A program made the translations under genes and the position numbers. The notes below the pieces were generated by a model. The model ran no database searches. It was given only the letters and a program-made list of their open reading frames with translations, and was not told the DNA's origin. Of a DNA stretch of 64,000 nucleotides, positions 33,521-42,832 are shown piece after piece. Position 1 is the first letter of the stretch, and the number at the start of each line of letters is the position of its first letter. The stretch comes from Desulfitibacter sp. BRH_c19. GTDB taxonomy: Bacteria; Bacillota; DSM-16504; Desulfitibacterales; Desulfitibacteraceae. The stretch is taken from assembly GCA_001515945.1 (NCBI GenBank), contig LOER01000026.1, positions 1 to 64,000 on the forward strand, read 5' to 3'.

Positions 33521-35200
33521 TTAACCTTCAAGGCCATCTGACAATAAATGATGCACAACGATTCCCATCTGTAACTTAAACCTATCCTGGCAGTCCTGAG
33601 GGTCCAAGTTAGTTATTTCTTTAATTTTGTTTAATCTATAACGAAGTGTATGGCGATGTAAGTAAAGGTTCTCAGATGTTTCTTTAATACTACCGTTGTT
33701 ATCTAAAAAAGCCTCTAGGGTCATCATTAAGTCGCTGCTATACTCCTTGTCGTGACGCATCAAAGGGTGTACAGTACTATGGTAGTAACTGTTTAACTCC
33801 CCCTTTCCTTCAACGTTTGCAAAAAGCTTGTATACTCCAAGATCCTCATAAAAAACTGTATATTCTTTCTTCCAAAGTTTTTTTCCAATAGATAATGCTT
33901 TCTCAGCCTCCTTATAAATAACCGGTAAATCCCCTAAGTTTGCATGATATTTCCCAAAGCCAACTGATACTGATATAGCCAAATTATCTTTAACTGCTTT
34001 TTGAAGCTGTTTTGCCATATTATCTAAATGTTCTTTTGTGCAATCTTTGGCTAACTGACAGAGTATGCAGAGCTTATCACTTCTATATTTAAGCATAGTT
34101 TTGTGTTGTTGAAAATACAGACAAGACTTGGCATAGGATTGTATTAACTTTTTTATCTCTATTAATTCTCTATTGGTCTTTTGGTTCTTTAGAATAGCAA
34201 AGTCATCAATTTCCATTATTACAATTGTAAAATTCTTAGTATGATCTAATCCAAAATGAGCAGCTCTTCTATTTAAATGTTTTACTGACTTCAGGTTACC
34301 GTCTAACAATTTATCTAAAAAATCCCCTGAAATCCTATCTTGAGCTTCCCAGATGGCCTTTTCTTGTAACAATTCAATTGCACATACTACAGCACCTATT
34401 TCTATATGGGGCATGAAATCTTGCTTGTGTATCTTGCTATTATCCACACCAATTATGGATATATATCCATGTAGTATTGAATTTACTTTAATAGGATACA
34501 GTAAGTGACTTGGTTTCAGCCCATTAGATTCATTAGATAGATAATAAATACTTTTTGATTCTAAAAGGTCTTTAAAATGATTGTCCTTTTTTAGGTTTTC
34601 GTACTCCAATATGATTTGCTGTGGGTTTAATAAATCCAGCGAAGTATCAAACCCATGGTGGGCAATTAAATTAAAGTGTTCATCGAGAATTCTTACAGGC
34701 ATGGAAATACTGTCTGATAAAAATGCAGCTATTTCTGACATGCCTTTTTCTTGGAGGAGCAATTGTACAAATCTTAGATTTCGCTCATGTTCAGAGATAT
34801 ATTTAAGTGAGGTACATGTATTAATATCAACGTAGATTGCTTTTACAATCTCTGCTGCGGATAGTGATTTAGGTATTTCTAATAAAGGAAGGTTTAGAGC
34901 ATCACAATGAATAATAAGCTGGGAAGGTATTTCGTCCAAAAAAATACCAATCTGAATTGCAAGGCATGATACATTTCCATGACTGAGGTTATTAACTATT
35001 TTTAATAATAGCTCTTCATTATTGATGAGATCATACCCAGTTGTTATTATGAAATCATTTTTTTTAAATGCAGGTACTCTATCTAGTATGTCTACCATAT
35101 GAACAGAGTTTATTTCTTGACCTAAATTTGACTTGCCGGCTACCACCTGTACGTCTTTCATTAAATCCAATCCAAGGACATCATACAAGGAGATTATCAA
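33521..35200 (-). CDS. PucR-family transcriptional regulator (divergent from the MttB operon)
   Basis: 559 residues from TTG 35200, seven bases after GGAGGTG. PucR ligand domain at the N-terminus ('SLYDVLGLDLMKDVQVVAGK'), middle CdaR/GGDEF-like region, and C-terminal helix-turn-helix 'ETSENLYLHRHTLRYRLNKI' near residue 515. It is transcribed away from the MttB-peptide operon, across a 200-base gap that holds a promoter with an operator-like palindrome, so it is the likely regulator of that operon. It resembles the PucR gene at 18.2 kb in architecture. Confidence 0.87.
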   Translation of the reverse strand: MIISLYDVLGLDLMKDVQVVAGKSNLGQEINSVHMVDILDRVPAFKKNDFIITTGYDLINNEELLLKIVNNLSHGNVSCLAIQIGIFLDEIPSQLIIHCDALNLPLLEIPKSLSAAEIVKAIYVDINTCTSLKYISEHERNLRFVQLLLQEKGMSEIAAFLSDSISMPVRILDEHFNLIAHHGFDTSLDLLNPQQIILEYENLKKDNHFKDLLESKSIYYLSNESNGLKPSHLLYPIKVNSILHGYISIIGVDNSKIHKQDFMPHIEIGAVVCAIELLQEKAIWEAQDRISGDFLDKLLDGNLKSVKHLNRRAAHFGLDHTKNFTIVIMEIDDFAILKNQKTNRELIEIKKLIQSYAKSCLYFQQHKTMLKYRSDKLCILCQLAKDCTKEHLDNMAKQLQKAVKDNLAISVSVGFGKYHANLGDLPVIYKEAEKALSIGKKLWKKEYTVFYEDLGVYKLFANVEGKGELNSYYHSTVHPLMRHDKEYSSDLMMTLEAFLDNNGSIKETSENLYLHRHTLRYRLNKIKEITNLDPQDCQDRFKLQMGIVVHHLLSDGLEG

Positions 35201-35309
35201 GTATGTTCACCTCCATATGCTTATTATAATTTTTATTGTCAAAAAATTCAAATAAAAATGATAAATCCTGGGTACAAATTATAGTCAGCATGTTTATACA
35301 CCATAGACA

Positions 35310-35337
35310 TTGTTAAACTTTAATAAAGTGATATATT
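35310..35337 (+). promoter_or_regulatory. Promoter with embedded palindrome for the MttB-peptide operon
   Basis: TTGTTA (35310-35315), 16-base spacer, TATATT (35332-35337). The spacer contains ACTTTA-A-TAAAGT (35317-35329), a perfect inverted repeat suited to a regulator that controls the promoter directly. Confidence 0.5.
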
Positions 35338-35399
35338 TTTATTAAAAGTCAGACAATTTTAAATTATGTGACTCTACGCTTGTAAGGGGAGATTTCAAA

Positions 35400-36875
35400 A
35401 TGTCAAAGTTTTCTATGAGGGCTCAATATTCACCACAATTTACCCTATGGACGGAAGACCAGTGCCATATGATACATCATGCTACATTTGAAATTCTTGA
35501 ACAAACTGGAGTAATGGTTTATGAAAAAGAAGCCCTGCATCTGCTAAAGGGGGCAGGATGTTTAGTGAAAGGAAATCTTGTAAGATTTCCTCCTGCGTTA
35601 GTGAGTTGGGCGATTGATAGTGCCCCTGAGAGGATTGTTCTAGCAGATACAGATGGAAAAAGGACTGTCTTTTTGGAAGATGGTGTTGTCAGCTATGGAA
35701 TGAGTAATGATTGTCCATTTTTCTATGATCCCAATAATCAATCTATAAGACCCTCTATCCTTTCAGATGTAGAAAAAGCTGCAATGGTGGCAGATGATCT
35801 CGATAATATTGACTTTGTTGGTTCCCTTGTCCTTGCCTCCGATGTAACCGTGGGATTATCAGATTTGTACCATTTTAGGGCTTTAAGACTTCACACAAAA
35901 AAACCAATTCTAGGCTCATCTCTTGATGTACACGTTCTAAATGCAATGATACAAATGGGAGTCATATCATCTGGTAGTATAGAAGAATTTAAAAGAAATC
36001 CAAATTTTGCTGTATACTGTGAACCAACTTCACCCCTTATTCATTCCCAAAATTCTTTGGAAAGGTTGCTTATTTGTGCCGAATATGGAGTTCCGGTAAC
36101 ATATGCTCCTGCACCACTTTCTGGAGGTACTGGTCCTGCCACCCTAGCTGGAACATTTGTATTAGGTAACGCAGAATGTTTATCGGGACTTGTTATACAT
36201 CAGTTAAAAAGATGTGGTTCACCCTTTATTTTTTCTTGCCTAGCTGGGCCACTAGATATGAAAACTACTATCGCCCCATATGGAGACCCTTTTGTTAATA
36301 TAATTAGTGCAGCTGTTGGGGCCATGGGACGATTTTATAAATTACCATCTTATGGAATGTCCGGATGTACCGATGCTTGTGTGACCGACCTTCAAGCTGC
36401 CATTGAAGGTACTTTTTCCATATTTGCCTCGGCACTAGGAAGAACTAATTTAGTTCATGATAATGGCTATACTGGGAACGGTATGATAGGTAATTTAGAG
36501 TACCTTGTAATGACTGATGAGATTATAGACATGACCAAGCATTTTATGAAGGGAATACAAGTTAATGAAGAGACAGTACCGTTAGATTTAATTGATGAAG
36601 TTGGTCCTGGAGGCAACTATCTATTATCAAATCATACTTTAAAACACTTTAAAAAGGAAACCTGGTATCCGAAATACATGAATAGAAGTCACTATAAAAA
36701 GTGGCTTGAGGAGGGTGGCAAGGATATGGGGTTAAAGGTCCATGAAAGGGTGTTAAACATTTTAAAAAATACAGATAGAAATGGAATTGCTGATAGGGAG
36801 ATTGAGGAACTAGACAGGGTAATTATGGATGAAGAAAAAAGAATAAAGAAAACACGAACAGAAATCAGGGGGTGA
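35400..36875 (+). CDS. MttB-superfamily methyltransferase 2
   Basis: 491 residues, no in-frame TAG. Same family as the gene at 24.5 kb, with 'YGVPVTYAPAPLSGGTGPAT', 'YGMSGCTDACVTDLQAAIEG', 'NLVHDNGYTGNGMIGNLEYL' and 'GPGGNYLLSNHTLKHFKKET'. Probably transfers methyl from a quaternary amine to a corrinoid protein encoded elsewhere. First gene of the operon; the next homologue begins four bases after its stop. Compared with gene 3 it is clearly related but not a recent copy, so the pair likely has different substrates or forms mixed complexes. Confidence 0.87.
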   Translation: MSKFSMRAQYSPQFTLWTEDQCHMIHHATFEILEQTGVMVYEKEALHLLKGAGCLVKGNLVRFPPALVSWAIDSAPERIVLADTDGKRTVFLEDGVVSYGMSNDCPFFYDPNNQSIRPSILSDVEKAAMVADDLDNIDFVGSLVLASDVTVGLSDLYHFRALRLHTKKPILGSSLDVHVLNAMIQMGVISSGSIEEFKRNPNFAVYCEPTSPLIHSQNSLERLLICAEYGVPVTYAPAPLSGGTGPATLAGTFVLGNAECLSGLVIHQLKRCGSPFIFSCLAGPLDMKTTIAPYGDPFVNIISAAVGAMGRFYKLPSYGMSGCTDACVTDLQAAIEGTFSIFASALGRTNLVHDNGYTGNGMIGNLEYLVMTDEIIDMTKHFMKGIQVNEETVPLDLIDEVGPGGNYLLSNHTLKHFKKETWYPKYMNRSHYKKWLEEGGKDMGLKVHERVLNILKNTDRNGIADREIEELDRVIMDEEKRIKKTRTEIRG

Positions 36876-36879
36876 GAGA

Positions 36880-38340
36880 ATGCAAGTTAATTATCAAGCA
36901 CAGATATCACCATGGTTAAAAGTTTGGACAGAAGACCAGTGCCATGAACTTCACTTGAGTTCTCTTGAAATATTAGAAAGAACGGGAACCGTATTTTATG
37001 ACAAATCGGCGCAAAAGATTCTCAAGGAAGGTGGAGCATATGTCAAGGAAGATAGGATATATATACCCCCTTGGATGATTGAGGCAGCAATAAAAACAGC
37101 TCCAGAAAGAATAACCCTGAAGGGGCGCGATAAAAAACTATTACGTCTGGAAAAAAATGATGTGAATTTTGGGCTGGGCACCGATTTACCATTTTTTCTA
37201 GACATGAAAACTAGAGAGTATAGAAAGACGGTTTTACAGGACATTATCAATGTAGCTACAGTCGTAGACTATTTGCCCAATCTTGATTTTGTTGCATCTT
37301 TAGGTATTGCAAGTGATGTAAATACCCATTTAGTTGATCTTTATCATTTTAAAGCTATGCACGAGTATTGTCAAAAGCCTATCCTTATGACAGCTTCTGA
37401 TGAGAATAATTTACAGGGACTAATTGACATGGCTGCAGTTTCAGCAGGAGGCTATGAGGAGTTAAAACGAAATCCATTATTCTTGCTATATACAGAACCA
37501 ATATCTCCATTGCTTCATAGTAAGGAAGCTTTGCAAAAACTTATGTTAGCTGCTAAGTATGAGATTCCAGTAACCTATGCTTCTGGGATATCATCAGGAA
37601 CCACAGGTCCGGTAACCCTTGCCGGAACACTAGCCCTAGCTAATGCTGAGTGCTTAGCTGGTTTAGTATTGCACCAGATGGTTAATCCGGGAGCTCCTTT
37701 TATGTATGGTATTGTGGCTTCACCAGCCGACATGAATACAACAATGGTGAATTATGGGGGACCTGAGATGCCTCTAAATTATTGTGTGGTAGGTGAAATG
37801 GGAAATTACTATAAACTACCAACTTATGGACAGTCTGGATGTACAGATTCCGCTGTTTTAGATCAGCAGGCCGGAATTGAGGCAATGTTTTCTATTTTTG
37901 CAGCTGCACTAAGTGGAACCAACTTTGTCCATGATAATGGATATATTGGAAATGGCTTAGTAGGCAGCTTGGAGATGCTTGTATTATGTGATGAATGTAT
38001 TAGCATGGTAAAACACTTCATGAAAGGTATGGAAGTTAATAAAGAAACTTTAGCGTTAGAAATCATTCATCAAATAGGTCCTGGAGGACACTTTTTAGCG
38101 ACTGACCATACATTTAAGCATTTCCGTTCTTCAAATTGGAATCCCAGGTATTTAAACAGGAAGGACTATCAGAACTGGGAACTTCATGGAAAGAAAACCA
38201 TGGGGGACAGAATTAAAGAGGAAGTTGACAGCATACTTGCTGGTCACAATACTGAGCCACTAGCTGAAAACACATTGAATGAGTTTAACAGAATAATTGA
38301 TGAACATGAAAAAAGTATCAAATCCGCCAGTAAGGGTTAG
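36880..38340 (+). CDS. MttB-superfamily methyltransferase 3
   Basis: 486 residues, no in-frame TAG, starting four bases after gene 2 with GGGGGTGAGAG as ribosome binding site. Landmarks: 'YEIPVTYASGISSGTTGPVT', 'YGQSGCTDSAVLDQQAGIEA', 'NFVHDNGYIGNGLVGSLEML', 'GPGGHFLATDHTFKHFRSSN'. Both genes 2 and 3 share 'SGCTD' where gene 1 has 'AGNSD', in the region that lines the barrel in this family, so they may form one substrate group (inference). Confidence 0.87.
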   Translation: MQVNYQAQISPWLKVWTEDQCHELHLSSLEILERTGTVFYDKSAQKILKEGGAYVKEDRIYIPPWMIEAAIKTAPERITLKGRDKKLLRLEKNDVNFGLGTDLPFFLDMKTREYRKTVLQDIINVATVVDYLPNLDFVASLGIASDVNTHLVDLYHFKAMHEYCQKPILMTASDENNLQGLIDMAAVSAGGYEELKRNPLFLLYTEPISPLLHSKEALQKLMLAAKYEIPVTYASGISSGTTGPVTLAGTLALANAECLAGLVLHQMVNPGAPFMYGIVASPADMNTTMVNYGGPEMPLNYCVVGEMGNYYKLPTYGQSGCTDSAVLDQQAGIEAMFSIFAAALSGTNFVHDNGYIGNGLVGSLEMLVLCDECISMVKHFMKGMEVNKETLALEIIHQIGPGGHFLATDHTFKHFRSSNWNPRYLNRKDYQNWELHGKKTMGDRIKEEVDSILAGHNTEPLAENTLNEFNRIIDEHEKSIKSASKG

Positions 38341-38406
38341 TGGAAGTGAGGGCCATACGGACGATTGCTAAGTGATAAATGATGTTGAATAGGAGGTACT
38401 TTTACA

Positions 38407-39888
38407 ATGCCCAAATTTTCTTTTGAAGGTCAACCGAGCCTTAGATTACTTTCAAATGAACAAATATCTAAACTACATGAAAAGAGCCTTGGCGTCCTTG
38501 AAAAAACGGGAGTATATTTTGACTCTGAAGAAGCCTTAAACATACTAAAAAACAATGGAGCCAATGTGGATTTTGCTAGTAAAATTGTCCGGTTTCCTTC
38601 AAAGATGGTGATGAATTCGATTAACCTAACTCCTGAGAAAATAGAGCTTTATAATATTGATGGACACCTAGCCGCAGAATTAGGAGGAAATAAGGTCCAT
38701 TTTGACCCTGGGTCTGCTGCTATCAAGTTCATGGAATCTGATGGCTTTACTGTAAGACAAACACAGGCCCAGGATTTAGTAAGTATTACAAGGGTTACAG
38801 ATGCTTTAGATAATATAGCCATACAATCTACTGCACTAACACCCTATGACATTCCTAAAGCAATTGGTGATAGCTACAGGGTTTATATTCTCCTAAAAAA
38901 CTCTTCAAAACCCATGATAGCAGGTGCATTTTCTATTAAAGGGATTGCATATATTCGTGAACTGTTAGCCGCTGCGGTAGGAGGCTATGACGAATTAAAT
39001 AGAAAACCTAGGGCTGTATTTGATATTTGTCCATCTCCTTCACTAAAGTGGACCAAGATTAGCTGCCAAAATATAATCGACTGTGCAAAACATGGTCTAC
39101 CTATTGAGACAATTTCCATGCCTATGCCAGGTGCTGCATCACCTGCAACTATTTCTGGGTCACTCATAATACATACAGCTGAATCACTTAGCGGTATTGT
39201 ATTAGCCCAGTGTGTAAATTCTGGAAACCCCATGGTGTATGGAGGTGCGCCTGCATATTTTGATATGCGATTTGGCACTACACCACTAAGTGCCATTGAG
39301 TCTACCATGATAGCTGCTGCCTATGCACAGATGGGCAAGTTCTATGGAATGCCCACCCACACATATGCTTGTTTAAGTGATTCAAAAGTTGTAGATGGTC
39401 AGGCAGGATTGGAAACAAGTATGAGTGGAATTGTGGCACAGCTTGCTGGTATTAATGTTATTTCTGGAGCTGGAATTCTAGACTTTGTGGCATGTATAAG
39501 TCTTGAGAAGTTAGTTATGGATAATGAAATATGTGGAATGGCGCTAAGATTAGGAAAAGGAATAGATTGTACAGATAATGCTATGGCGGTAGATTTAATA
39601 GAACAGTTGGGGCCAGGTGGAGACTATATGTCCTCACAACATACTTTTGAGTGGTATAAAAAAGAACCCTTTATTCCTACAAAGGTAATTGACCGTATGC
39701 AGAGGAATGCTTGGGAAGCAGGGGGTGCAAAGGATATCTTTCATAGAGCAAAAGATAGAGTACAGGATATACTAAAAAACCATATACCTAGACAATTAGA
39801 TTCAAAAAGAGCGATTGATTTAGATAAGGCTACAAAGATAATTATGGAGGATTTAAATATAAGTAATCTTCCATTAGGTCCCAAGTAG
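38407..39888 (+). CDS. MttB-superfamily methyltransferase 4 (divergent)
   Basis: 493 residues, ATG behind AGGAGGT. Family hallmarks remain ('GPGGDYMSSQHTFEWYKKEP', 'VVDGQAGLETSMSGI'), but several positions differ from genes 1-3: 'SMPMPGAASPATISGS' in the glycine-rich loop, 'HTYACLSDSKVVDGQ' for the barrel motif and 'NVISGAGILDFV' for 'NLVHDNGY'. It therefore belongs to another branch and probably takes another methyl donor. No TAG codon. Confidence 0.85.
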   Translation: MPKFSFEGQPSLRLLSNEQISKLHEKSLGVLEKTGVYFDSEEALNILKNNGANVDFASKIVRFPSKMVMNSINLTPEKIELYNIDGHLAAELGGNKVHFDPGSAAIKFMESDGFTVRQTQAQDLVSITRVTDALDNIAIQSTALTPYDIPKAIGDSYRVYILLKNSSKPMIAGAFSIKGIAYIRELLAAAVGGYDELNRKPRAVFDICPSPSLKWTKISCQNIIDCAKHGLPIETISMPMPGAASPATISGSLIIHTAESLSGIVLAQCVNSGNPMVYGGAPAYFDMRFGTTPLSAIESTMIAAAYAQMGKFYGMPTHTYACLSDSKVVDGQAGLETSMSGIVAQLAGINVISGAGILDFVACISLEKLVMDNEICGMALRLGKGIDCTDNAMAVDLIEQLGPGGDYMSSQHTFEWYKKEPFIPTKVIDRMQRNAWEAGGAKDIFHRAKDRVQDILKNHIPRQLDSKRAIDLDKATKIIMEDLNISNLPLGPK

Positions 39889-39996
39889 TATGCTGCAAAA
39901 AGATATAAGGGGTGGTAACACAAAGCATTTTTCATCCTTTGGATACTTGGACAATGGGTATAAAATGGTAAAAATTATTACGGGGAGGGAATTTTG

Positions 39997-41772
39997 ATGA
40001 GTAGAAATCAGAAAAGATTTGTGCAAGTGTTAGTTATAATTTTGTGTTTCGCTGTTGGATTTACCTTTTTTAGTGATGTTTCTAGGGCACAAGATGACAC
40101 TAAGGAGACCCTAAGAATTGGGGTTTTTAGAGAAATTGAAAGCTTAAATCCTCTTATTGCATATTCTGCACCTGCCTATGAAGTTTTACAGCTCAATTAT
40201 AATCTGCTGGTTACCTGGGATCAGGATTTACAGCCAGTACCAAATCTAGCCAAGGACTGGTCTTCCAATGAAGATGGTACACAATGGACCTTATATTTAG
40301 AGGAAGGGGTTAGTTGGCATGATGGCGAGCCATTTACATCAGAAGATGTAAAATTTACTTTTGAGTACTTAAGAGATAATGGATTGAGTTATTTCTATGA
40401 ATATGTTGCACCCGTAATTGATATTGAAACTCCTGATGAAAACACCATAGTTTTAAAATTTGAGGAAGCCTCTGCATGGATGCCTCAGCTCTGGGTTCCC
40501 ATACTTCCGAAGCATATTTGGGAGGGAATAGATCCTGAAGAGGCTGAAACTACTTATGAGAACTCAAATCCTATAGGGACTGGACCATTCCAGGTTGTAG
40601 AGCATAAAAAGGGACAATTCACAAGAATGGCTGCAAACAAAGACTACTTTAAGGGGGCACCAGAAATTGATGAGGTAGTAATCACAGTTTATGGTAATGC
40701 AAGTACTGCGGCAGAAGCTCTAAAACTTGGGGAAGTGGATGTGCTAACAGAAATACCGGCTGCTCAATTTAGATCCTTAGAAGGAGAGCCAGACATTGTG
40801 ACATTAGATTCCAAATCCCCATCCTTTGTTGAGTTGGCCATTAATAGCTGGACGGATTCAGAATCCAAAGGTAATCCATTATTGGCCGACAAAAACATAA
40901 GGGTAGCCATGGACTATGCTGTAGATAGAGAACATCTAATCGATGCAGTATTATTTGGCTATGGCGAGGTCGGTTCCACACTTGTTCCTCCAATGTATGA
41001 ATACTGGCATTATAGCTTAGATCCTCAGGAAAAGCGAGAATTCAATCTAGATAAGGCCAGAGAAGTTCTAGAAGAGGCAGGGTACACAGATGTTGATGGA
41101 GATGGAATAAGACAATCTACTGCAGGTGAACTCTTAGATTTTGATTTGCTTTTACGTTCAGAATCTCCTGAGGAAGTTAGAATGGGGAGAATCATTGCTG
41201 AATGGTTCAATGACATTGGAATTAATGTAAATATTGAAGTGGTAGATTCAGGAGTTCTAACAGATAGGATTTATGATAATGGAGATTATGATATGTTTAT
41301 CTGGGGTTACTATATGGATGTTGATCCCACGTCAATACTTCGAATCATGACTACTGATCAAATTCTTTCTTGGAATGACTCCTTCTTCTCAAATTCAGAA
41401 TATGACAGACTCTTTGCATTACAGGAAAAACAAATAGACTGGGAAGAGAGACAGCAAACAGTATATGAGATGCAAAGAATTGTATATGAAGAAGCACCCT
41501 ATATTATTATAGCCTATGGACCAGAGCTGCAGGCATATAGAACTGATAGGTTTGAAGGATGGGTTAGAACCCCAACAGAGGGTAGCATTGTTTTCACCCA
41601 TAGCATGAAAACCTACGAAAACCTAACTCCAATAGCTCAGGAACCAGTGGTAGAAGCTGATGTAGCAGGTAGTGATGATAGTAGTAGTGGAGGTTCACCA
41701 GCCTTATGGTTGATAGGTATTGTCGTGATAGGTGCAGTTGTTTTCTCATTAAGAAAAGGCAAAAAGTCTTAA
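39997..41772 (+). CDS. Peptide-type ABC transporter substrate-binding protein with C-terminal membrane anchor
   Basis: 591 residues from ATG 39997 (GGGGAGGG at 39982-39989; a TTG three bases earlier is in frame). N-terminal signal sequence without lipobox cysteine; family 5 solute-binding domain ('TLRIGVFREIESLNPLIAYS', 'SNEDGTQWTLYLEEGVSWHD', 'NPIGTGPFQVVEHKKGQF'). The last ~45 residues form a Ser/Gly linker, a hydrophobic segment and a basic end (KGKKS), so the protein is held by a C-terminal membrane helix instead of a lipid. Ligands of this family include peptides, opines, nickel and sugars; here a peptide or betaine conjugate is inferred. Confidence 0.88.
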   Translation: MSRNQKRFVQVLVIILCFAVGFTFFSDVSRAQDDTKETLRIGVFREIESLNPLIAYSAPAYEVLQLNYNLLVTWDQDLQPVPNLAKDWSSNEDGTQWTLYLEEGVSWHDGEPFTSEDVKFTFEYLRDNGLSYFYEYVAPVIDIETPDENTIVLKFEEASAWMPQLWVPILPKHIWEGIDPEEAETTYENSNPIGTGPFQVVEHKKGQFTRMAANKDYFKGAPEIDEVVITVYGNASTAAEALKLGEVDVLTEIPAAQFRSLEGEPDIVTLDSKSPSFVELAINSWTDSESKGNPLLADKNIRVAMDYAVDREHLIDAVLFGYGEVGSTLVPPMYEYWHYSLDPQEKREFNLDKAREVLEEAGYTDVDGDGIRQSTAGELLDFDLLLRSESPEEVRMGRIIAEWFNDIGINVNIEVVDSGVLTDRIYDNGDYDMFIWGYYMDVDPTSILRIMTTDQILSWNDSFFSNSEYDRLFALQEKQIDWEERQQTVYEMQRIVYEEAPYIIIAYGPELQAYRTDRFEGWVRTPTEGSIVFTHSMKTYENLTPIAQEPVVEADVAGSDDSSSGGSPALWLIGIVVIGAVVFSLRKGKKS

Positions 41773-41783
41773 ACACCATTAAC

Positions 41784-41820
41784 CTGCAAGGGCAAGGGGC
41801 AATTTGTCCCTGCCCTGCAG
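41784..41820 (+). promoter_or_regulatory. Intercistronic hairpin after the binding-protein gene
   Basis: CTGCA-GGGCA-GGG pairs with CCC-TGCCC-TGCAG across two bulged A residues; no T run follows. Same position relative to the transporter genes as the hairpin after ehuB. Confidence 0.6.
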
Positions 41821-41845
41821 ATTTAAGTGAGGTGATATAAGTATC

Positions 41846-42817
41846 TTGAATAAGAGATGGTACCTTCTAAAAAAACTGTTTCAATCTATTGTTACTATCT
41901 TTATTGTACTGGTTATTAATTTTTTCCTATTTAGAGTAATGCCAGGGGACCCTATAAAAATACTTATTAGAAATCCTAGGATTTCTCAAGATGCTTTAGA
42001 AAGAGTTAGACAGCAGTTTGGTTTGGACCAGGAACTATATGTACAATTTTTTATCTATTTAAGAGACCTATTTCATTGGGATTTAGGAGCTTCCTTTTTT
42101 TACCGGGAGCCTGTGTTAAAAGTAATCCTTGAAAGGCTTCCTGCAACAATACTCCTAGTTGGGTTAGCAACTGTCCTTGCTGTATTTTTGGGAGTTCTTA
42201 TTGGTGTTTTTACAGCTTGGAAAAGAGGAACTAGAGTTGATTTTATGGGCCTAGGTTTTTCCTTATTCCTTTACTCAATGCCTGCATTTTGGTTTTCAAT
42301 TCTAATGATTATGTTTTTTTCTGTGTATCTAAAAATATTTCCCACAGGAGGAATGGGGGTCGCTGGTGCAACATTTAGTAATCTATGGGAACAAATAGTA
42401 GCCACTAGCAAATATGCATTTCTGCCTGTGTTTACCTTTGGCATAATTATGGCAGGGGAATATGCCATAATTATGAGAAATTCATTAATAGAAGTATTTA
42501 CAGAGGATTATATGCTAACAGCTAAAGCCAAAGGGGTTTCAACAATAGACTTAGTGATGAACCATGCTATGCCCAATGCTATGCTTCCCTTGGTGACACT
42601 AATTGCTATCAACCTGGGATTTGTAGTTGCAGGGGCAATTCAAGTTGAAGCTGTATTCTCATGGCCTGGCCTTGGAACATTAATGTATAGTGCATTAACA
42701 AATAGGGATTATCCTCTTTTACAAGGCTTGTTTTTATTTATAACTGTATGTGTCATCTTGGCAAATCTTTGTGCAGATCTTCTATATACCTATCTTGACC
42801 CAAGGGTCAAATCATGA
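41846..42817 (+). CDS. Peptide-type ABC transporter permease (DppB/OppB family)
   Basis: 323 residues, TTG start behind GAGGTGAT. DppB-type permease with an N-terminal segment ('VLVINFFLFRVMPGDPIKIL'), about six membrane helices and the ATPase-contact loop 'EDYMLTAKAKGVSTIDLVMN'. It pairs with the next permease to form the channel. Confidence 0.92.
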   Translation: MNKRWYLLKKLFQSIVTIFIVLVINFFLFRVMPGDPIKILIRNPRISQDALERVRQQFGLDQELYVQFFIYLRDLFHWDLGASFFYREPVLKVILERLPATILLVGLATVLAVFLGVLIGVFTAWKRGTRVDFMGLGFSLFLYSMPAFWFSILMIMFFSVYLKIFPTGGMGVAGATFSNLWEQIVATSKYAFLPVFTFGIIMAGEYAIIMRNSLIEVFTEDYMLTAKAKGVSTIDLVMNHAMPNAMLPLVTLIAINLGFVVAGAIQVEAVFSWPGLGTLMYSALTNRDYPLLQGLFLFITVCVILANLCADLLYTYLDPRVKS

Positions 42818-42832
42818 CAGGGGGGGGCATAA

